Assembly (NCBI GenBank): GCA_001796155.1
Contig: MGLU01000027.1
Span: 1 to 7,730 of the forward strand
Reading direction: 5' to 3'
Source of the DNA: Chlamydiae bacterium RIFCSPHIGHO2_12_FULL_27_8
GTDB lineage: Bacteria; Chlamydiota; Chlamydiia; Chlamydiales; SM23-39
DNA: 7,730 bases
Position 1 is the first letter of the stretch; each line of letters starts with the position of its first letter. The position numbers were made by a program, and so were the translations under genes. Shown here piece by piece: positions 6,623 through 7,730 of this stretch. The notes beneath the pieces were generated by a model. It ran no database searches. It was not told the DNA's origin and worked only from the letters and a program-made list of their open reading frames with translations.

Positions 6623-7730
6623 AAATGCAGCAATTAAACTTAAATGGCTTCTAGATTTATTGCTTTGATCAGTTAATCTGTGTTTCAAAGTTTTAAGTTC
6701 CCAGCCAAAATCAAATTTAAAAGCTAAATTAGTCATTAAATTATAACGCATTCCGGGACCTACAGATAAAAGGTAGGTGCTATTTTTGTTCACAATATTT
6801 TTATCTATATTAAATGCATAACCAAAATCAATAAAATTTAAAAATTGAAGAGTCTGATAACACTTTTTACCAAATTTTATTGGAGGAAATCTAAGTTCGT
6901 TTTTTAATAAAATACCATCATCGGAAGTTACTGCATTTTCAATATAACCCCTTACTGTTAAGGCACCTCCTAAAATAAACTGCTCGCTAAGCAAAAGTTT
7001 ATTTGAAGAAAATTGAGATAAAAAACTTATTATCCATGAGTAGTCATATGGCATTTTGAAAATTCTTTCAACTTCAATTGTATTATATAAATATTGTGCT
7101 CTTGCTCCGGTTCTTTGAATATTGAAATCAAAATTATTATTATTTGATCCCAAATTTCCGGGGCTATAGAAAAATGAGACTTCAAAAGAAGTTATACCGA
7201 TTCTGTCATCCATCGAAGCTTGATATTTTAATAAAAACTGTGAAATATCCGTATACTGGTCATAAATCAGATTGTCTGCATATATTAAATAGTTATTGGT
7301 TCTTTTGAAATCGTAACCAAAAATAAAGTCATGGCTTAAATCTCCTATTATAGGAAGTGGTATTTCGTATCTAAGTCCGATTGTATATCCAATACCTCTA
7401 GATTCTTGCAGAGATTTTACATCTGATCTTGATTTTGTAAAGCTTCCTAAAACTTTTAAAATATGTCTAAAAGAAAATGGAATTACATAGTTTCCTACAA
7501 CAGCAAAAAAATCCTGAACATCTTGTGCTGTTAAAAACTGCATATTTATTTGCTGGTCTAGAGAAAATATATTTCCCAAATTAAAACCGGCTGAAAATCT
7601 TGTTTTTCCGGCTATGGTATAAGGAGTTATTTCATATCCTGCAAAAACTCTATATGGTTTCACATCATTAACATTTAAAATTACATCTGTATAAGAAACT
7701 TCTTTAGCAGGAGAATAAATGACATTGACA
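6620..7730 (-). CDS. TpsB: ShlB/FhaC-type outer-membrane transporter, C-terminal part, runs off right edge
   Basis: The 369 visible codons encode the C-terminal beta-barrel of the outer-membrane translocator that exports TpsA. The reading frame stays open to the window edge, so the GTG at 7663 is internal, not a start; the signal peptide and POTRA domains lie outside. Visible hallmarks are the entry VNDVKPYRVFAGYE, matching the family's strand after POTRA2, the VRGY motif of loop L6 (6944-6955), which is diagnostic of the TpsB/Omp85 superfamily, and FIDFG (about 6822-6836), the x-D-x-G barrel motif that pairs with it. Amphipathic beta strands run throughout, and the protein ends in an aromatic residue (LSLIAAF), as expected of the C-terminal barrel signal read by BamA. 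The stop is 6 bases before tpsA. Substrate specificity for the adjacent TpsA is inferred from gene order. Confidence 0.93.
   Translation of the reverse strand, partial: VNVIYSPAKEVSYTDVILNVNDVKPYRVFAGYEITPYTIAGKTRFSAGFNLGNIFSLDQQINMQFLTAQDVQDFFAVVGNYVIPFSFRHILKVLGSFTKSRSDVKSLQESRGIGYTIGLRYEIPLPIIGDLSHDFIFGYDFKRTNNYLIYADNLIYDQYTDISQFLLKYQASMDDRIGITSFEVSFFYSPGNLGSNNNNFDFNIQRTGARAQYLYNTIEVERIFKMPYDYSWIISFLSQFSSNKLLLSEQFILGGALTVRGYIENAVTSDDGILLKNELRFPPIKFGKKCYQTLQFLNFIDFGYAFNIDKNIVNKNSTYLLSVGPGMRYNLMTNLAFKFDFGWELKTLKHRLTDQSNKSRSHLSLIAAF

Noticed and set aside
6432..6668. Plus-strand open frame of 78 codons
   Set aside because: Antisense to the tpsA start and the tpsB end; a by-product of AT-rich codon use.
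7661..7663. GTG as the start of the TpsB gene
   Set aside because: The same frame is open to the window edge, and the upstream residues match the TpsB family, so this GTG is an internal valine.

Overview
This is an AT-rich window (by eye roughly 30% G+C) from a Gram-negative-type (diderm) bacterium, probably anaerobic. The diderm inference rests on a two-partner secretion pair that needs an outer membrane. The anaerobic hint comes from a small rubredoxin gene. The lineage cannot be fixed from sequence alone; low-GC diderms such as Elusimicrobiota, gut Vampirovibrionia/Melainabacteria or Fusobacteriota are possible, and this is inference.

Layout, left to right. Positions 1-1024 (minus) hold the N-terminal 341 residues of a P2-type, calcium-pump-like P-type ATPase that runs off the left edge. 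A 108-base AT-rich spacer separates it from a divergent gene at 1133-1795 (plus) for a 220-residue exported protein of unknown function. Immediately after that gene, 1791-1988 is a compositionally distinct, non-coding patch that looks like a roughly 200-bp remnant of an IS200/IS605-type element (tnpB 3' end plus right end) on the minus strand. It has terminal hairpins, near-identical 11-bp repeats at both edges and further stem-loops. Next comes a minus-strand terminator and a 45-residue rubredoxin gene (2059-2196), which is too short for ordinary ORF cut-offs.

From 2258 to the right edge, all on the minus strand, is a two-partner (type Vb) secretion operon: tpsB (7730-6620, 5' part outside the window) followed by tpsA (6613-2258). 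TpsB is the Omp85-superfamily outer-membrane transporter. TpsA is the 1451-residue exported beta-helical exoprotein. The genes are 6 bases apart, and the tpsB stop codon lies inside the tpsA Shine-Dalgarno sequence, so they are very likely translationally coupled. Rubredoxin follows tpsA by 61 bases and may be read through from it or have its own promoter.

The most notable features are the regular architecture of the TpsA repeat region (eight glycine-turn modules with spacings alternating about 61 and 91 residues, a period of about 152) and the miniature IS200/IS605 remnant, whose right end reaches into the stop codon of the neighbouring gene.
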